In this document: piece by piece, positions 12,101 to 22,215 of the stretch | Layout: each line of letters begins with the position of its first letter | Position numbering within the stretch: the stretch's first letter is position 1 | DNA from: Atherinomorus stipes | Taxonomy: Eukaryota > Chordata > Actinopteri > Atheriniformes > Atherinidae | Length of the DNA stretch: 64,000 nt | Direction: 5' to 3' | NCBI GenBank assembly: GCA_023101725.1 | Contig: JALJCO010000083.1 | Span: 476,501 to 540,500 of the forward strand | Translations under genes and position numbers: made by a program | The notes under the pieces: generated by a model | The model's input: the letters and a program-made list of their open reading frames with translations, nothing else | Database searches by the model: none | What the model was told of the DNA's origin: nothing

Positions 12101-12369
12101 TTGCAAAATTAATGTACTTTACTTTCTAAACAGGAAGTAACAGAATCAGTCGTAATGTGTTGCATTTATATTTTGTCATGGCTTCTAGAAAAATGGTGAT
12201 TACATGAAAAAATGAATAAAAATAGGAAGCCATCCAATCCCTTTTTCTCCCTCAGTTATATTTCCCTCCTCCTCCTCCCATTATGTCATATTTAAGCGGA
12301 TGAACAAAACAAGTTGTGTTGATGTTTTCATTAGATGATTTGTTGAAATTGGATATTTTACCTTTGGGA
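12101..12369. other. No gene recognised
   Basis: AT-rich DNA between the truncated foldback element and the repeat copy at 12.37 kb; nothing supported. Confidence 0.5.
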
Positions 12370-12545
12370 TGGAATAAAAATGGCACCGTACAGACCTTAA
12401 ACATGGATGTAAAACTGATGTGTACGCCCTCTCCAGCACATAAATACACCCTGGTAATCATAAAAGAGGAATGCACCATAAAATTGTCCATAGTCTCATA
12501 TACATGGATGAAGCTGCATTATGCAGGTTTTTATCGTCTCATATA
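12370..12545 (+). repeat. Third partial copy of the 9-kb repeat
   Basis: It contains CAGACCTTAAACATGGA, ACTGATGTGTACGCC, CAGCACATAAATACACCCTGGTAAT and TAAAAGAGGAATGCACCAT, matching 9180-9285 in order. Confidence 0.6.
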
Positions 12546-13866
12546 AAGATGTGTGGATGAAAAATAAGGAGAGACAGTGAACTCAGCAGCCAGTGTACTT
12601 CTTTTGCTTCTTGTATGTAAAATATAAAATAGCTGTCTTTAAAAATGGCTGCTTGAAGTGCCGCATAGACGCATTACAAGTCCTTTTTTTTTTCGTTGTA
12701 TAACTGAGCTTGTAGAGCTCAGTGCCTCAGTCTTCTCGTGATCTCCGAGATCGCCAAGACAACTGAATAAAATTGATCTTTTCCCCTTCTCCTCGCAGCT
12801 GAGTCTCCTCTACCTGAGTCGCTGGCAGAAGGTTGAAAACGTGTGAAAAGAAAGAAATCAAGGCTGCATTCATTTCAGAAAATTAGCCACCTTTGTTTGA
12901 GAGCCATTATTTTAAAACGGTGTCAATGAAATGTGACACTGGCGACATCAACATCATGTCAATTGTTATGTTGTAATCTCTAATCAACAATGTTGAGGCC
13001 AGCTTAAGGATTTACTTTCCTTTCAGTTCACAGTGTGTTATAATCTGTCACTTTTCTTTTATGAGCTTCTATTCAAGTGCCTTAGTGAGCCATGACAGCG
13101 GACCATTCATTTTATTTAAAAGGAACATATCACAATGTCCGCCCATGCATTTTAAATAACTACACAGCACCTACATTTACATGAATAATGGGCTTTTTTT
13201 TTGACCCACCAACACAGCTTAGACTTACACAATTAATTATCCAGAGACTGTAGGATACTGAGGTAAGTTGTGTTTTATCAGGCTAAATTAATTGGAGTGG
13301 TTAGTATCACATAATACACACTAATGCCTTGTTACAAAGCTAACCAAACAGCCCTTATCATTTAATAACACACTGTGAATTCAATTGCTGTGCTCTGTTA
13401 GTTTTAATAGGCTGTGTGCACTTAATGCTCACTGCAAAGATGCTAAATCACCGTACAGTGAATGTACAGTAAGTCCAGTGATGCAAAATGAGCAGGAAAC
13501 TAAGGGTTGGTAAAAATAGCAGGCTAACAAGCACTGCATGTGTAATATTGCAGACTGCCAAGCTCCAAACTGAAAGAGCCTGTATCTGTTTTCTGCTGCC
13601 CGTCCAGGATTGCCTCACCCCACTGACCTTCTCCAGAAAGCACCTGTTTCCTCTGAGGGAAACTGGTGCCAGAAGACGTAGGGGCAGATTTGCAATTCCT
13701 GGGCCTGAAGTCATAAAACAGAGCCAGCGAGTGTCCAGGTCTGCAGATTCTGTCCCGACAGAGTGAAGGAGGAACAACATGGGTCATGACTAAACACCAA
13801 CAGGAGCAGCGTGACTGCAGCATAACCTCATGCTCATCTGAACAGCACATATTCAGGTCTCTGTCA
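12546..13866. other. No gene recognised; AT-rich segment with TAATTA words
   Basis: Frames at 13448-14006 on both strands overlap each other, lack domains and partly lie antisense to the Tc1 relic, so I do not call them. The part from 13085 to 13440 is free of recognised repeats and contains TTAATTA-type words at about 13233 and 13286. That is compatible with a regulatory element but is not evidence of one. Confidence 0.4.
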
Positions 13867-13867
13867 G

Positions 13868-14166
13868 AAAGTGCTGATCTACTGGGAATTTCACCCACAA
13901 CTATTTCTAAAAGTTTCCAGTGAAGCTTAATAAAAGGAGAAAATATCAGCAGTCGTCTGACCTCCTTTTTATGCCACATGTTTAATGCCAAAATTTCTTG
14001 GCCCACTTTGGGCCCCTACCAACATGGCATAACCAGCCTACCTGAGCATTGTTGCTGACCATGTCCATCCCTTTATGACCACAGTGGAGCATCCTCTGAT
14101 GCTACTTCCAGCAGGATAATGTCACAAAGCTCACTTCATCTCCAAGTGCTTTCTTTAACATGACAA
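13868..14166 (+). pseudogene. Tc1/mariner transposase relic, internally deleted
   Basis: Two parts of a Tc1-type transposase are joined. The first (about 13868-13955) resembles the N-terminal helix-turn-helix coding region by DNA similarity, including GAGAAAATATC. The second (13990-14166) reads in pieces as the catalytic domain. It has a stretch encoding YLSIVADHVHPFMTT, then remains of the block around the second catalytic Asp (CHKA preserved, the preceding QQDNAP part damaged), then a piece that should be WFLEHD. Stop codons and indels interrupt the frame, and most of the protein between the two parts is absent. No terminal inverted repeats are visible nearby. It is a dead copy of a widespread fish Tc1 family. 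The long antisense frame over this region is incidental. Confidence 0.7.
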
Positions 14167-14640
14167 AAGGCTGGATCTATCAAAGGTTTGTGTGTATAAA
14201 AATGTGAGCTATCTCATTGCACATGCAAAAAAAAAAAAAAAAAAAAAAGTACAAACGGATCTATCAACAGCGTACAAAAAGGATTTGGTCTTTAAAAGAC
14301 ATAAAGGCAATTTTGAAACATGAAAGAAACATGGTTTAGCACTCTACAGTATATGCTTATTTTTCATTGAATGCAAATGATGCTTTTTTCCACCATGTTT
14401 CTGCCTTACATTCATCCCAGTTTAATGCCAGTTTAATGGATCTCTGCTCTTTGGAATGAAAACTTCCTCAAATCTGAGCCTGCTATATTAACAATAATAT
14501 CTTGGAAAGCAGGATTGGCTGAAATTTTAGCGGCACCACCTTCCTTGCCAAGAGCATAAATGAGACCAGTCCCTGGATCAGCCGTAGCGGTGACCGGCAA
14601 ATGTCGTGTCAAATTTTAAATCATTCTTTTGTATTTCAAA
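14167..14640. other. No gene recognised; poly-A run
   Basis: It contains a 22-base A run at 14227-14248 and otherwise unique-looking AT-rich DNA. Confidence 0.5.
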
Positions 14641-14644
14641 GAGG

Positions 14645-15443
14645 CAGGGCTTGACTGGCCATCGGGCATACCGGGCTTCTCGAGTGTTTGTTTGTTTTTA
14701 ATCGCTGAATTTCAGTCATTAATGAAAAATTATTCTGTGATAAAGACTGGAATTGTAACGTGACTTCACAGTGTGTAGCTGTGATCTTTAAATATACGCT
14801 GTGATGAGGAGGTTACCCAGTTCATGAACTATAGCCCAGTTCAGGAGCACTGATTATAAGGTTGCTGGTATCTGGGCTACATCTACTTTATCAAGCCTGT
14901 TTGGAGTAAAATTGTAATAGTAGACAATACGGCATGCGTATGGTAGGAGGCTATCCTACTTGTACTTGAAAAAAGTTCAGATTTGATAAAGATAGACTGC
15001 ATTGGTTACCTTTTTTACCTGGTTCATGTTTGTTTTTATGAAAGAATAATTTGGCCATTATAACAGCCTGCTGATTATATTGTAGCTTTTTGTCACGTTG
15101 TTCATACTTTACAGACCACTTAGGGCTACTGTATAGAATAACAGGACTGGGATGATGGTTTTTATTACGTTTTTTTATTTAACCTATATTTATACAGGTA
15201 AGTCCCATTGAGACACTCCGTCTCTTTTCCAAGGGAGACATGTTTACCTAACGTACATGTCTTTAGATGTTGGGAGGAAGGTTTAGGTTTAAGTTTATTA
15301 GACAAGTACATTAGACAAATATAATACACAAACAAGACAGTGTACAAGCACTTGTTTCCATTCAGAGGCTTTTCATTGATACCTGGTGGGCCAGTCTTGG
15401 TTCAAAATGCCTGGGCCAATTTTTTTGTCCCAGTCCAGCCCTG
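14645..15443. mobile_element. hAT-like nonautonomous element
   Basis: The left end is CAGGGCTTGACTGGCCATC and the complement of the right end is CAGGGCTGGACTGGGACAAA, giving CAGGGCT-GACTGG terminal inverted repeats typical of hAT elements. I do not see a matching 8-bp duplication at the flanks, so the target site has decayed or a boundary is off. No transposase frame is present. Another interspersed fragment lies inside at 15170-15280. Confidence 0.6.
15170..15280 (+). repeat. Fragment of a common fish interspersed repeat
   Basis: TTATTTAACC..ACAGGTAAGTCCCATTGAGA, TCTCTTTTCCAAGGGAGAC and the later ACATGTCTTTAGATGTTGGG resemble common fish repeat words. It is probably nested inside the hAT-like element; ends are not defined. 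Confidence 0.45.
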
Positions 15444-16185
15444 GTGGAAAAAAAACACAACAGTGCAACATTGTAATCCAATGACTTTAAAGATTTACTT
15501 CCATCGTCATTTCATTAATAATGCTGTGTCCGCCATTATTATTGAACGCATTTTGCGTTTTGTCTCTTTAAAAAAATCTTCTGGTTGCTTTGTTTCCAGC
15601 TGTATTTGTATGCTAGAAGAGCGGCTTGTGGTCCAACGACAGGCTTTTCTGGTTCTTCTAATGAATATCCGTGACGCGAAAAATGAGGCGTCTCTGATTG
15701 GCTCTCTCCCATTAATGTATGAAGGAACCTCCTCCCCCCCGCTCTGTGTGTGAAACAGAGCACACGAACGAGTTTGTTCCGCCATGCTAGCAAACAGTTA
15801 GCTAACTTAGCTTCTTAACTCCGCAGCTACAGTCATGCCATAGTCATGCGGAGGGGAGGGTTACCTGCCTTCCCATGGGCGGGTATAAACCCATGTGGGC
15901 GACGCCCATTTTGATGTGACGTGGAAGTGAAAGGCTTTTTCTGATTTGCTTCCTTCTCTGTATTGTTTCTATGAAGAGGAAACACAGCCAGTGGATGTGA
16001 CGCACCACTTGCAAGCGCACCCCTATGTAAATAGGGGTGACCCTCCGTACTTCAAAAGGAGTAAGTTTAACCGGTTTTCAGTGGAAGGACATCTTTAAAC
16101 CATAAGCCAAATTTAACCATTTATGCAGATTTTTTGTCAATTTTATATTCCCTGTTATCACACAATCTAATGCTTCATAAGAACC
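15444..16185. other. No gene recognised; GC-richer stretch
   Basis: Overlapping frames on both strands at 15340-15793 have no domain. The segment 15840-16060 is GC-richer and contains a palindromic stretch around CCCATGGGCGGG..CCCATGTGGGC. I cannot name a repeat family. Confidence 0.4.
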
Positions 16186-16189
16186 AGTT

Positions 16190-16262
16190 GTGCGCTCGGG
16201 GTCTCACCCAAGGACACGTTATCACATGGACTGGAGGAGCTAGGGATTGACACTGACCTCTA
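16190..16262 (+). repeat. Fragment of a fish repeat with tRNA-like words
   Basis: CTCACCCAAGGACACGTTATCAC and TGGACTGGAGGAGCTAGGGATTG resemble a common fish repeat in which a gene-desert consensus reads as a degraded tRNA-like segment. A related fragment is at 57640-57735. Confidence 0.4.
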
Positions 16263-17792
16263 TTAGTAGATGACCTGTTCAACACACTGGAAAAAAATAT
16301 CAGTGTCACCATCTTATCTGTTCTGACCTTCAGCCACAAGGCAACTGGTCTTGTTACGCGTAAGGGCTGAACACTGACAGAACCAGGATGACTCAGGAAA
16401 CCCACTAATCACTTGTAAAGCCCACTAAGAACATGTTACATGCTCTGAATAGGAGTTTACAGGTAGTAAGAAGTGAAATATTCACTTATATAATGGGGGG
16501 ATTATTCACATCTTGATATTCCTGTCAAGGATCAAAAGAAACATCTTACTGCTGCACGACAATGCAGACTGCAGTTATGTAAATGAGGTATATGTATGAG
16601 TGCAGGTACTGAGGACGGATTTGGGAATATTTATCACACTGATAAAAAAACAAATGAAAAAAAAAACCCCACTCATCTCAAGGAAGGCAGGAAGGTGATA
16701 TTTACATTCAGCAGCTTTATCAGCTCAGGGACACACACACACTCGCGTTAAGGTTGGTAAACAAGGTATAATGCAGTATTTGCTATTTTACAAAGTCTTA
16801 TCAGTAATTCTGTCCAAACTATCTATAGAATAACTGAAATTGATTGTTAATTGTTTTTTATTGAATATTTTCTGAGTTGGCTACAGTTGAAATTTGTTAA
16901 TGATTGTATGTTTGCTTGTGAAGTTGGATTATTAATACACCTTTTTTAATGTTTGAAGAGAAATGATGCCTGTTTTGGAGCTTTTTGCCTCCTTGAATGA
17001 TGAATAATTCTACCTACAACTGTATTATCTGCTGTATGTGCATTAAAGAGCTTTCTTCAGACTAAGAACTTACAGTAAAATCTATTTTAAAAATATGGTT
17101 TTGACCTGATTAGCAAAATCACTTCAGATGGCACATTGATCTTTGTCATTAAATTTAGGTGTAATTTCCTGTTTTAGATACACAGTGATACACTGTATCA
17201 GATGGTTAATCCCAAAATTTGTTATTTCTATTACTTTTCAGTAAGTGCATACACCATACTTATTTTACTCTTTTATTTCTACTACATTACAGTAGCTATA
17301 TGTACTTTGTGACTGTAACAAATTCAGTAGTGTTTTTGGTGTAATATTTTCCTTTTCATACATTTTTCTATCTTCTATTTGATATTGTCATCAATGTTTT
17401 AGATCATAACAGTAGCACAGTGGGGGAGGGGGGGTGGAGGATATTGTCTATAGAAAACAGACTTCTGTGGAATCACAGATATTTGTCCATTTATTCTCAA
17501 ATAAAAACATGTTACAAAAGAAACAACCTGATCAATGTTGCTTTATTTTTCAGTGGATTATTTTTTCTAATCAATATAGTTAACGACTGCACTTGGAAGT
17601 CGACATACGTGATGAAAAAAGATGCTCTAAACATCCATTGTTTCTGGATGGAGCAAGACAGTTTGAATAGAAATATGCTGATAACGGGTGTATTACAGAA
17701 GAATTACAGATTCAGATACTGTAGACAGGTCTTTGAAAATACGAACCTTTATTCAAATCTGTATTTCAGTAAGATCAAGGTTCATATTTCCA
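16263..17792. other. No gene recognised
   Basis: AT-rich unique-looking DNA. A frame of 168 aa starting at 17420 ends in translated ATCC repeats (Ile-His-Pro-Ser) and is not a gene. Confidence 0.5.
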
Positions 17793-17889
17793 ATCCATCC
17801 ATCCATCCATCCATCCATCCATCCATCCATCCATCCATCCATCCATCCATCCATCCATCCATCCATCCATCCATCCATCCATCCATCCA
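17793..17889 (+). repeat. (ATCC)n tetranucleotide microsatellite
   Basis: About 24 near-perfect units. A second short array (ATTC)n lies at 17946-17965, close to the start of the LTR element. Confidence 0.98.
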
Positions 17890-17978
17890 CGCTGCTATCA
17901 GGCAACAAGACAGAACCAGGACCTGAACTGGTTCATCTACGTTCTAATTCATTCATTCATTCATGAACTCAGCCACGC

Positions 17979-18404
17979 TGTTACGGGCGCCTCCTGTCAG
18001 CCACAGTATTGATGTAACTGTTTTAAGCTGTGTCTAATTTTCTGTCTCTCTCCTCCTCAGTGATTGGTGGTTGAAGCTCCCTCGGGAGCTTAAAAGCCGG
18101 GAGGTGGCAGTATTCAGATGGAGGCCACCACCAGCTGCATTTTGTTTTGGGTTCGAGTTGGGAATCTCCGGTAGTTTAGTTTTCAGAGTTTTACTTTTGG
18201 TTCCCTTTTGTTTTGGGGGCAGCCCAGATTCAGCCTGCTAAAGGGTTGGTCTGAGGTCTGCTCCCTCTTTTGTTCATTTTGCACGGGGTTCCCTTCTCTT
18301 TTTTTTCTTTGGTTAATGAATTGTTTTGAACCATTGCTGTCTGGTGGTGGTCTCTCATTTATGTTTTGGTTCCTTTATGTTGAGCTGGTTGAGGGACCGT
18401 AACA
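17979..18404 (+). repeat. 5' LTR
   Basis: It begins TGTTACGG and ends CCGTAACA, a perfect 8-bp terminal inverted repeat. TTAAAAG at about 18090 could serve as a TATA-like element. The last 100 bases, with TCTGGTGGTGGTCTCTCATT, recur near the end of the partial 3' copy. Confidence 0.75.
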
Positions 18405-18408
18405 TACT

Positions 18409-18426
18409 TGGGGGCTTGTCCGGGAT
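18409..18426 (+). promoter_or_regulatory. Primer-binding site, tRNA-Pro type
   Basis: The 18 bases match the usual proline-tRNA primer-binding sequence except for one C-to-T change (GGGGGCTTGTCCGGGAT here). Its position a few bases after the LTR's terminal CA is as expected for reverse-transcription priming. Confidence 0.75.
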
Positions 18427-18539
18427 CCACTTGGGATCTTGTTTTGTTGGTTTGGCTTTGCGGTTGTGTAGGCCTTTCCTTTGTTATACTGTGGGGGTTT
18501 TCCTGTTTTTTACCGCTTGTGTGGGTTTCAGAGCTGCAC

Positions 18540-18664
18540 AGGTGTTTGGGCTTGTTTTCTTTATTTCTTTGGTTCATAAACGGTTTTGACCCATTGCTGT
18601 CTGGTGGTGGTCTCTCATTTATGTTATGGTTCCTTTACATTGAGCCAGTTTAGGGACCGTAACA
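18540..18664 (+). repeat. Partial 3' LTR
   Basis: This matches the last part of the 5' LTR: CTTTGGTT..ATGAA/CATAAA, CCATTGCTGTCTGGTGGTGG, TCTCTCATTTATGTT and GGGACCGTAACA. The two copies differ at several positions, so they have diverged since insertion or come from different donors. Confidence 0.7.
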
Positions 18665-18676
18665 CACTCACTAGGA

Positions 18677-19723
18677 TAGGGTAGACTGAGTACAGCTGAG
18701 GAAGTTTTCTCTCGTTTTTCCACAAAAATTAGACATTAAAAAGGGGCTGGACAGAATTTTTTTTTTTATTTATTTATTTTATTTTATTTTATTTATTTTT
18801 TTTTTTTACAAAATTCATCCTCTATTTGTGTACTAAAAAATAACCAAGAAATAATATCCAGAAGTAATTTGTCATTTTCACAATTAATCAAAAACAAGAG
18901 ATGTGATTTTGTCTCAACTGTACCCATAGAATAAAAATACTGAGTACAGATGACACCATTGAAATGGCTGGAGAGCTGATACTGCTAATGTAATGATCTA
19001 TTAAAAACTTCAATTACAACTTTTTTACGCTTAATTAAGTTTTCAATTTGATTTAATTCAACAACAGCATCAGCAAACATTTTTGTTTAAAAATGAAAAA
19101 GAACAAATTATTTAATGGATACTGCAAACAGTACAAATATAAATACAATAACAGTGCAATAATAACAGAATGACAAGTCAGAGTAACATTTGATCATTTG
19201 CATGATCAAATGTAAAAAAAGAAAAACAAACAAAAAACAAAACTACCTTTGATTTATTCGAATTTTGCCTAATTGTGACTTAAATCTTAAAATCCTGTCT
19301 GTGCTGCTAAACAGCATGCACAACAATATAGCATTCTGCATCGGGGTTGAGACATTTCATCTCAACTGTACCCTGATGACCACCTCGCACATTTCACTGA
19401 ATTATGTGAAGACCTGACATGCTGCGATGCCATGGAATATATCAGTTTTTAGTGCATAAAACAATGTTTGCAGATATATGAGTTAACTTTAAAATTAACA
19501 TAAAGGGAGGAAGATATTCATTGTCAAAGCAACATGGTAAAATCAAAATCTTACCAATTGAAAAATACTTCTTTGAACGTCTTTGCTGCAGAGCTTCACA
19601 CAAAGCTGAATTTTCCCACTCTGAAAAAGGATGCTAATGCGCATGTGCACACCAAAAATCACAGAAAAAGCTTGCTGCATGTGCAAGTAATTGGCATGTC
19701 TCAACTGTACTCAGTCTACCCTA
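18677..19723. mobile_element. Mariner/Tc1-like element with TA target duplications
   Basis: The body is 18679-19721, flanked by TA on each side. The left end GGGTAGACTGAGTACAGCTG and the complement of the right end GGGTAGACTGAGTACAGTTG are nearly identical over about 24 bases. Internal copies of TCTCAACTGTACCC occur near 18912 and 19358, making subterminal repeats. A T-rich tract lies at 18756-18806. The frame at 19534-19746 has no recognised transposase motif. It starts 13 bases after the collapsed LTR element ends. Confidence 0.75.
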
Positions 19724-19795
19724 CAACTGATTATTTGACAAGTTAAAACAGCATAGGTCTCTACACTATTAAGAATGGAGCGGTTTTTGTGCAGG

Positions 19796-20080
19796 CTACA
19801 TGGTGGTGTGGTGGTTAGCACCACTGCCTAACAGGAAGGTCACTGGTTCAAGCCTCCACTGGGGAGGGGTTTGAACAGGGTCTGTCTGTGTGGAGTTTGC
19901 ATGCTAACCTTGTGTATTCTCCCAGGTTACTCGGGCTTCCTTCCACAGCCCAAAGTCGTGCATGTTAGGTTAACTGGCCACTGTTGACTGTCAGAGGTTG
20001 GTTGTCTCTGTGTTTGCCCTGTGATAGGCTGGGTGCTCCCTGCCTCTCACCTCCTTATCTTTGCTTGGGGCAGGAGGAGA
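19796..20080 (+). repeat. SINE-like repeat with tRNA-type promoter boxes
   Basis: The head carries an A-box-like TGGTTAGCACC (19812-19822) and a B-box-like GGTTCAAGCCTCC (19845-19857), spaced as in a tRNA. The body has GTGTGGAGTTTGCATG, TCCCAGGTTACTCGGGCTTCC, CCACAGCCCAAAG and GCATGTTAGGTTAACTGG, which I recognise from a very common fish interspersed repeat. Polymerase III transcription is typical of such heads but is inference here. A more diverged copy is at 22069-22215. Confidence 0.7.
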
Positions 20081-22065
20081 ATTATATTTCACTGCACAGA
20101 TGGGCAGAACTAACGTTTACAATGCTGCTACAAAGACGCTGTAAACTGTGAGTGTATCCCGTGAAAGGTGGAGAAACAGAGAGAGAGATTCAATGCTGTG
20201 AGAGTACGTGCATGTCTGAGTGCAAGTGGAGCAGAAAAGGTTAGCTGTAGCAAGCTGCCTGTTTAGCAGCGACTTTTCAACAAATGCAACAGCTCTTCTG
20301 GTTGCAGCCGACTCCTGAGTCTTTTTTTCCCGCTGCTGTCCTGTAGAAAGTCAAAAGGGTTACCCCCAGCTAACTCCCTCCTGAACCGAAGCTAGCTGCA
20401 GATTTGGCTTAGGAGGAAACAATCCCCTTGTGTCACTCAACGTCGGTCTGAATTTAGAAGCAGGAAAGGTCAACTGCCATTTTTTTTTTTTTTTTTTTTG
20501 CTGGAGTTTGCACCCAGCTGAAAGAAACAGCTGCACAGTAGTTTATTTCTTAATTGGACAACAAAGCCCAATACACATTAAACAGGATTAAGCTAGCTTA
20601 TGAATTTCCTAACTAACCATGTAAGTCAGGTTCTGCATTAACCACAGGAGAAATTGGTGCTTTTTTTTAGACATAAAGACACAAAATGTTTCCTTCTTTT
20701 AAGAACATGTTTGCAATTTTTTTTTCAGTAAATGACATCATTATACTGACATTCTGCAATTTAAAGTTACTGTGTATTGCTTTCTACCCACCTAATGACT
20801 CACATTTTTTTTTTGTTAAAACCCATCCTCATAGTCCTGTCTGTTTTGCATCTGCATGATCAAACCAGTATTCTGAAGAATGCAATACTTGACAAAGGAC
20901 GGTGTGTATTTGCTGACTCATGCTGCAAAATGTCTTATACTTCACAACGTAAGCGATGGTAAGAGAACAAACACTGCAGATGGAAGTTTACTTCTAACCC
21001 TTTTAAGAAAAGAAAAAGAGAAGGACACTGAGTTCCAAACGGAAACCTTGAAGATGATCAACAACAGGCTGTTTTTTAAGCGAAAATTTCCATCTCAAAG
21101 TGTACCTAATTCATCACAGCTGAAAAAAAAAATGCTAACAAATTAGACTCTATTTTGGCTGTCAAAACAAATATCTAAAGTTTGAGTTTGAAAAGCCACA
21201 GAGAATTATCTCCTGCGCTCAATGACAGCTTCATTTCCAGCAACAGAAATCAAAAAGGAGTTAACTTCACTGTCATACAACTTTGTTTGCTACTCACTTT
21301 GAACTTTGCAGCTGTACCTGCAGTGAATGAGAAGACGCTCAGCCACCAAAAGACTGACACCGCCAACCTTTAGTGGTTGCATGCTTTCACTCAAGCTTAA
21401 ATCCCAAACGCCTCAGGGGAAAAGCACAGAGGTGTTAGACAGGAACGAACTTGTTGATCTGAGAGCATATAAAGCATTCTGAAGAAGTTTTGAAGACTCA
21501 GTGCAGCAGTTTTAAGTGTTGGGAATATTTTCTGTCCCTAGTGCCACTGAAATGATGACATAGCAAGAGACTGCTCTGAGTTCACAAAGAAGCCATCAGG
21601 AACAACGATTTTCAAATCATTATTATTTTAATTTCCAATATTAGCAACGGGATGTCGCTGAATTGAGCAAAATTTAAATAAACAAGTTTATTTTTTAGCT
21701 CATTTGCTGAATTACTTAAACAGAAACCAGACACATAAAAATCCCTGTGGTGGGAATCTGAGGTTGATATTTTCTGTTGTTTTGTATTAAACACTGAAAT
21801 TCTGATCACATAACTTTTGAAAACCATCTCTTTGGAAGCATGAATGTGTCAATTACGCACTATAATAACCCAATAAATACACTATTTTCTCTCAAAACAT
21901 TACAATTAAATGCAAAGAAGATGGATTTTTTCTGAAGTTCATAGTCTGGAAATGAATTTGGCAAAAATAACACATTCTGAGGGAGGAAGAAGTGGTAACC
22001 ACAACATCTGACAATTCCTAAATTATGCTTGTTTCTGTAAAGAAGCCACACATTTATTAGCCATG
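20081..22065. other. No gene recognised
   Basis: Mixed unique-looking DNA with a T run at 20481-20500. Short frames at 20777-21373 lack domains and splice logic. I see nothing further. Confidence 0.45.
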
Positions 22066-22068
22066 GAT

Positions 22069-22215
22069 AACATGGTGTGCAGTGGTAGTGCTGTTGAATT
22101 AGGACTTTCTGGGTGAAGGTTGCGTTTTCTCGCTGTGCCATGTGTGGGTGTTCCGGTTTCTTCCCACAGGGTGTTTTGGTTGGAGGCGTGAGTGCACATG
22201 CTTGTCTGTATGCGT
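22069..22215 (+). repeat. Diverged copy of the SINE-like repeat
   Basis: ATGGTGTGCAGTGGTAGTGCTGTTG, GGGTGTTCCGGTTTCTTCCCACAG and GTGAGTGCACATGCTTGTCTGTATG follow the order of the 19.8-kb repeat with many changes. The B box region is no longer clear. Confidence 0.4.

Larger units (their letters stand above)
17979..18664 (+). mobile_element. Collapsed LTR retroelement: full LTR, primer site, truncated second LTR
   Basis: The layout is a complete 5' LTR (17979-18404), a 4-base gap, a tRNA-Pro-like primer-binding site (18409-18426), a short leader-like stretch, and then a second copy of the LTR's 3' end stopping at 18664 with the same CCGTAACA. No gag, pol or env sequence remains. Flanks CACGC (before 17979) and CACTC (after 18664) match at 4 of 5 positions, so they may be the host target duplication. 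The primer site suits gammaretrovirus-like endogenous retroviruses and several fish LTR elements, so I cannot choose between retrovirus and Ty3/gypsy. The interior was probably lost by deletion or recombination running into the 3' LTR. Confidence 0.75.

Noticed and set aside
12700..12870. Another LTR-like end with AATAAA
   Set aside because: No terminal CA, primer site or second copy could be found.
13448..14006. Frames of 110, 92 and 160 aa on both strands
   Set aside because: They overlap each other in conflicting frames, have no domain, and the longest runs antisense through the Tc1 relic.
15340..15793. 137-, 92- and 84-aa frames
   Set aside because: They overlap on opposite strands and begin inside a hAT-like element; no domain.
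17420..17966. Frames of 168 and 92 aa ending in Ile-His-Pro-Ser repeats
   Set aside because: The repeats are the translated ATCC microsatellite and the upstream part has no domain.
19796..19880. tRNA gene
   Set aside because: A- and B-box-like words are present, but the arms do not fold into a tRNA and the sequence continues as a known type of interspersed repeat.
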